Of a stretch of 7,755 nucleotides of DNA, positions 6,714-7,755 are shown piece after piece. The notes under the pieces are model-generated. The model worked only from the letters and a program-made list of their open reading frames with translations. It ran no database searches and was not told the origin of the DNA. A program made the translations under genes and the position numbers. Position 1 is the first letter of the stretch. Every line of letters starts with the position of its first letter. The DNA is from Methylococcaceae bacterium (GTDB lineage Bacteria > Pseudomonadota > Gammaproteobacteria > Methylococcales > Methylomonadaceae), in NCBI GenBank assembly GCA_013138855.1, contig WTBX01000304.1, forward strand, positions 1-7,755, in the 5' to 3' direction.

Positions 6714-6746
6714 AAACCTCCGAGGTTTTCAAAACCTCGGAGGTTT
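6714..6746. repeat. Perfect 33-nt palindrome between the two cytochrome genes
   Basis: Sixteen-nt arms (6714-6729 and 6731-6746) are perfect inverted copies around a single base at 6730. Each arm is itself near-palindromic, so the unit is four alternating 7-mers: AAACCTC, GAGGTTT, AAACCTC, GAGGTTT. It lies in the 58-nt gap of the cytochrome operon. On the - strand it is followed by CTTCGTAAAG rather than a T-run, so it is a poor intrinsic terminator. It looks like an inserted palindromic repeat that may affect mRNA stability or translation of the NirC-like gene. Confidence 0.85.
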
Positions 6747-6752
6747 GGTTGA

Positions 6753-7064
6753 TTAAGGTTTTTGTTTACCGTAATAAGCGGTGACATTTTTAATGTCAGT
6801 ATCACTTAACGAGCCTGCAATACTATTCATAATATCGGAAACCCGCGTTTTATCACGGTAGTCTTTTAATGCTTGTCTTAAATAAGCAACATCGCGCCCT
6901 GCTAAAGAGGGAAAAGGTGAACCTTCGGCAGGCTTTTTAATGCCATGACATTGAGAACAAACTTCTTCTGCCATAGATTCACCCGCATAAAGATTAGCGG
7001 CTTGTGAATTACTTGCAAACAAAACGCCTGCAAGCAAGACAGGAACATAAATAGAGACTTTCAT
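6753..7064 (-). CDS. Periplasmic class I cytochrome c (c4/c553-like)
   Basis: This 103-residue protein has a signal peptide (about 1-22, MKVSIYVPVLLAG to NSQA), then haem-binding CSQCHG with C36, C39 and axial H40. The PSLAGRD block, YLRQALKDYRDKTR and the probable axial M79 (DIMNSIAG) follow, and it ends with LSDTDIKNVTAYYG. This is the monohaem c553/c4-like pattern of small soluble electron carriers. It starts 1 nt after the stop of the d1-propeller gene and has GGAG (7072-7075) 7 nt before the ATG, so the two are translationally linked. Its position between a d1 protein and the NirC-like gene recalls nirM in nirS-nirM-nirC operons, suggesting it delivers electrons to the d1 protein. The sequence alone does not prove that pairing. 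Confidence 0.88.
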   Translation of the reverse strand: MKVSIYVPVLLAGVLFASNSQAANLYAGESMAEEVCSQCHGIKKPAEGSPFPSLAGRDVAYLRQALKDYRDKTRVSDIMNSIAGSLSDTDIKNVTAYYGKQKP

Positions 7065-7065
7065 A

Positions 7066-7755
7066 TTACTGCTCCGCTTCGTCCATCGCTAAACCACGAG
7101 TGACATATTTTAAACGACCGCGTGAAAAAATACCTGCGGGGCTTTCCATTGGAATGGAGGCAACTTTTTTCAAGCTAGTTGAATCATAAACCATCACTTC
7201 ATCCCCAGCATAACCTGCGCTAACATATAAATATTTACCATCCGCGCTATATTCAGGAAAATACGCATGGCCACCGACATCTAACGTTTTAACGACTTCC
7301 AAAGATTTTTTATCAATCAATTGAATAGTTCTAGCACGTCTATCTTTAGTAATAATATCTACTGCGATATAAGGTGCGTTAGCATGGGCGGCGGGTGATT
7401 CTGTGCCACCTGAAACAGGAATTTGTTTGACAACTTCCATTTTATCTAAATCCCAAACGCTAACAACGGTCTTCTCGCAAGTACCAAAGTTGGTACCAAA
7501 GCCTAAAGTACGACCATTAACTTCAACGACTGCACCGCCGCCAACATGAGGCACACAACCTGCTTCAAGTTTTTTGATGACTTTACGCTCTTTTAAATCA
7601 ATGGCGGCAACAATACCGTCATCATAAGAGGCAATCATTAAATTACGTCCTTTATGACTCAAGAAAGCATCGTGTAAATGACGACCGACATTTTTAATTT
7701 TGGTAACGGGAAAGCCTTCTGTTAAATCAACTATCCAGACTTGTCCTGCATTTTC
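7066..7755 (-). CDS. d1-haem beta-propeller protein (NirN/NirS/NirF family), C-terminal part
   Basis: The reading frame is open to the right edge, giving the last 229 residues of a larger protein; the TTG at 7662 is an internal codon, not a start. The visible part consists of repeated propeller blades, with motifs of the d1-haem domain family: VGRHLHDAF near residue 23, AGCVPHVGGG, GRTLGFGTN, SPAAHANAPYIAVD, LIDKKSLEVVKTL, GGHAYFPEYSADGKYLYVS and a tail with SPAGIF. The blade spacing and the HD and PHVGGG motifs look most like NirN/NirS; the SPAGIF tail recalls NirF. The N-terminus, where NirS and NirN have a cytochrome c domain and NirF has none, is outside the window. These proteins act in the periplasm in nitrite reduction or haem d1 maturation. 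It heads the visible operon, with the two cytochrome c genes following at 1 and 58 nt. Confidence 0.8.
   Translation of the reverse strand, partial: ENAGQVWIVDLTEGFPVTKIKNVGRHLHDAFLSHKGRNLMIASYDDGIVAAIDLKERKVIKKLEAGCVPHVGGGAVVEVNGRTLGFGTNFGTCEKTVVSVWDLDKMEVVKQIPVSGGTESPAAHANAPYIAVDIITKDRRARTIQLIDKKSLEVVKTLDVGGHAYFPEYSADGKYLYVSAGYAGDEVMVYDSTSLKKVASIPMESPAGIFSRGRLKYVTRGLAMDEAEQ

Noticed and set aside
7660..7662. TTG as the start codon of the d1-propeller gene
   Set aside because: The same frame continues open to the window edge with family-like sequence (VWIVD, VGRHLHDAF), so the TTG is internal and the gene is cut by the edge.

Overview
The window is AT-rich proteobacterial DNA, most likely gammaproteobacterial. 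The cytoplasmic PAS/receiver hybrid kinases, the PhoP/QseB-type regulator beside a PepSY protein, and the nitrite-reductase-type cytochromes fit that group. I could not place it more precisely; low-GC methylotrophic or sulfur-oxidising gammaproteobacteria are a guess.

Left part (1-5074, + strand): a compact three-gene phosphorelay operon. It encodes a PAS-HisKA-HATPase-REC-REC hybrid kinase (114-1961), a stand-alone receiver (1966-2358) and a 907-residue Hpt-REC-REC-PAS-PAS-HisKA-HATPase kinase (2351-5074). Gaps are 4 nt and an 8-nt overlap. None of the three proteins has a membrane segment, signal peptide or output domain. In total there are two kinase cores, five receivers and one Hpt. One PAS domain in each kinase keeps residues that line up with the haem ligand and gas-sensing arginine of FixL.

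Middle (5104-6400, - strand): an OmpR-family DNA-binding response regulator (5104-5778) lies just downstream of a small exported PepSY protein (5781-6068). The pair converges on the kinase operon and has no partner kinase of its own here. Its promoter region has a perfect TATAAT and a tandem GATTCAGT repeat with 11-nt period at the -35 position, which is the usual layout for an OmpR-family activator. The rest of the 332-nt non-coding stretch holds a paired palindromic repeat (6310-6393).

Right part (6401-7755, - strand): a d1-haem beta-propeller protein cut by the window edge, then a c4/c553-like cytochrome c, then a NirC/c55X-like cytochrome c. This is a nir-type electron-transfer/haem d1 module. 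A perfect 33-nt palindrome sits between the two cytochrome genes.

Possible joint picture (inference): a soluble, perhaps haem-based, oxygen or NO-sensing phosphorelay lies next to a DNA-binding regulator lacking a kinase and to a nitrite/NO-related module. No direct link between them is shown by the sequence.
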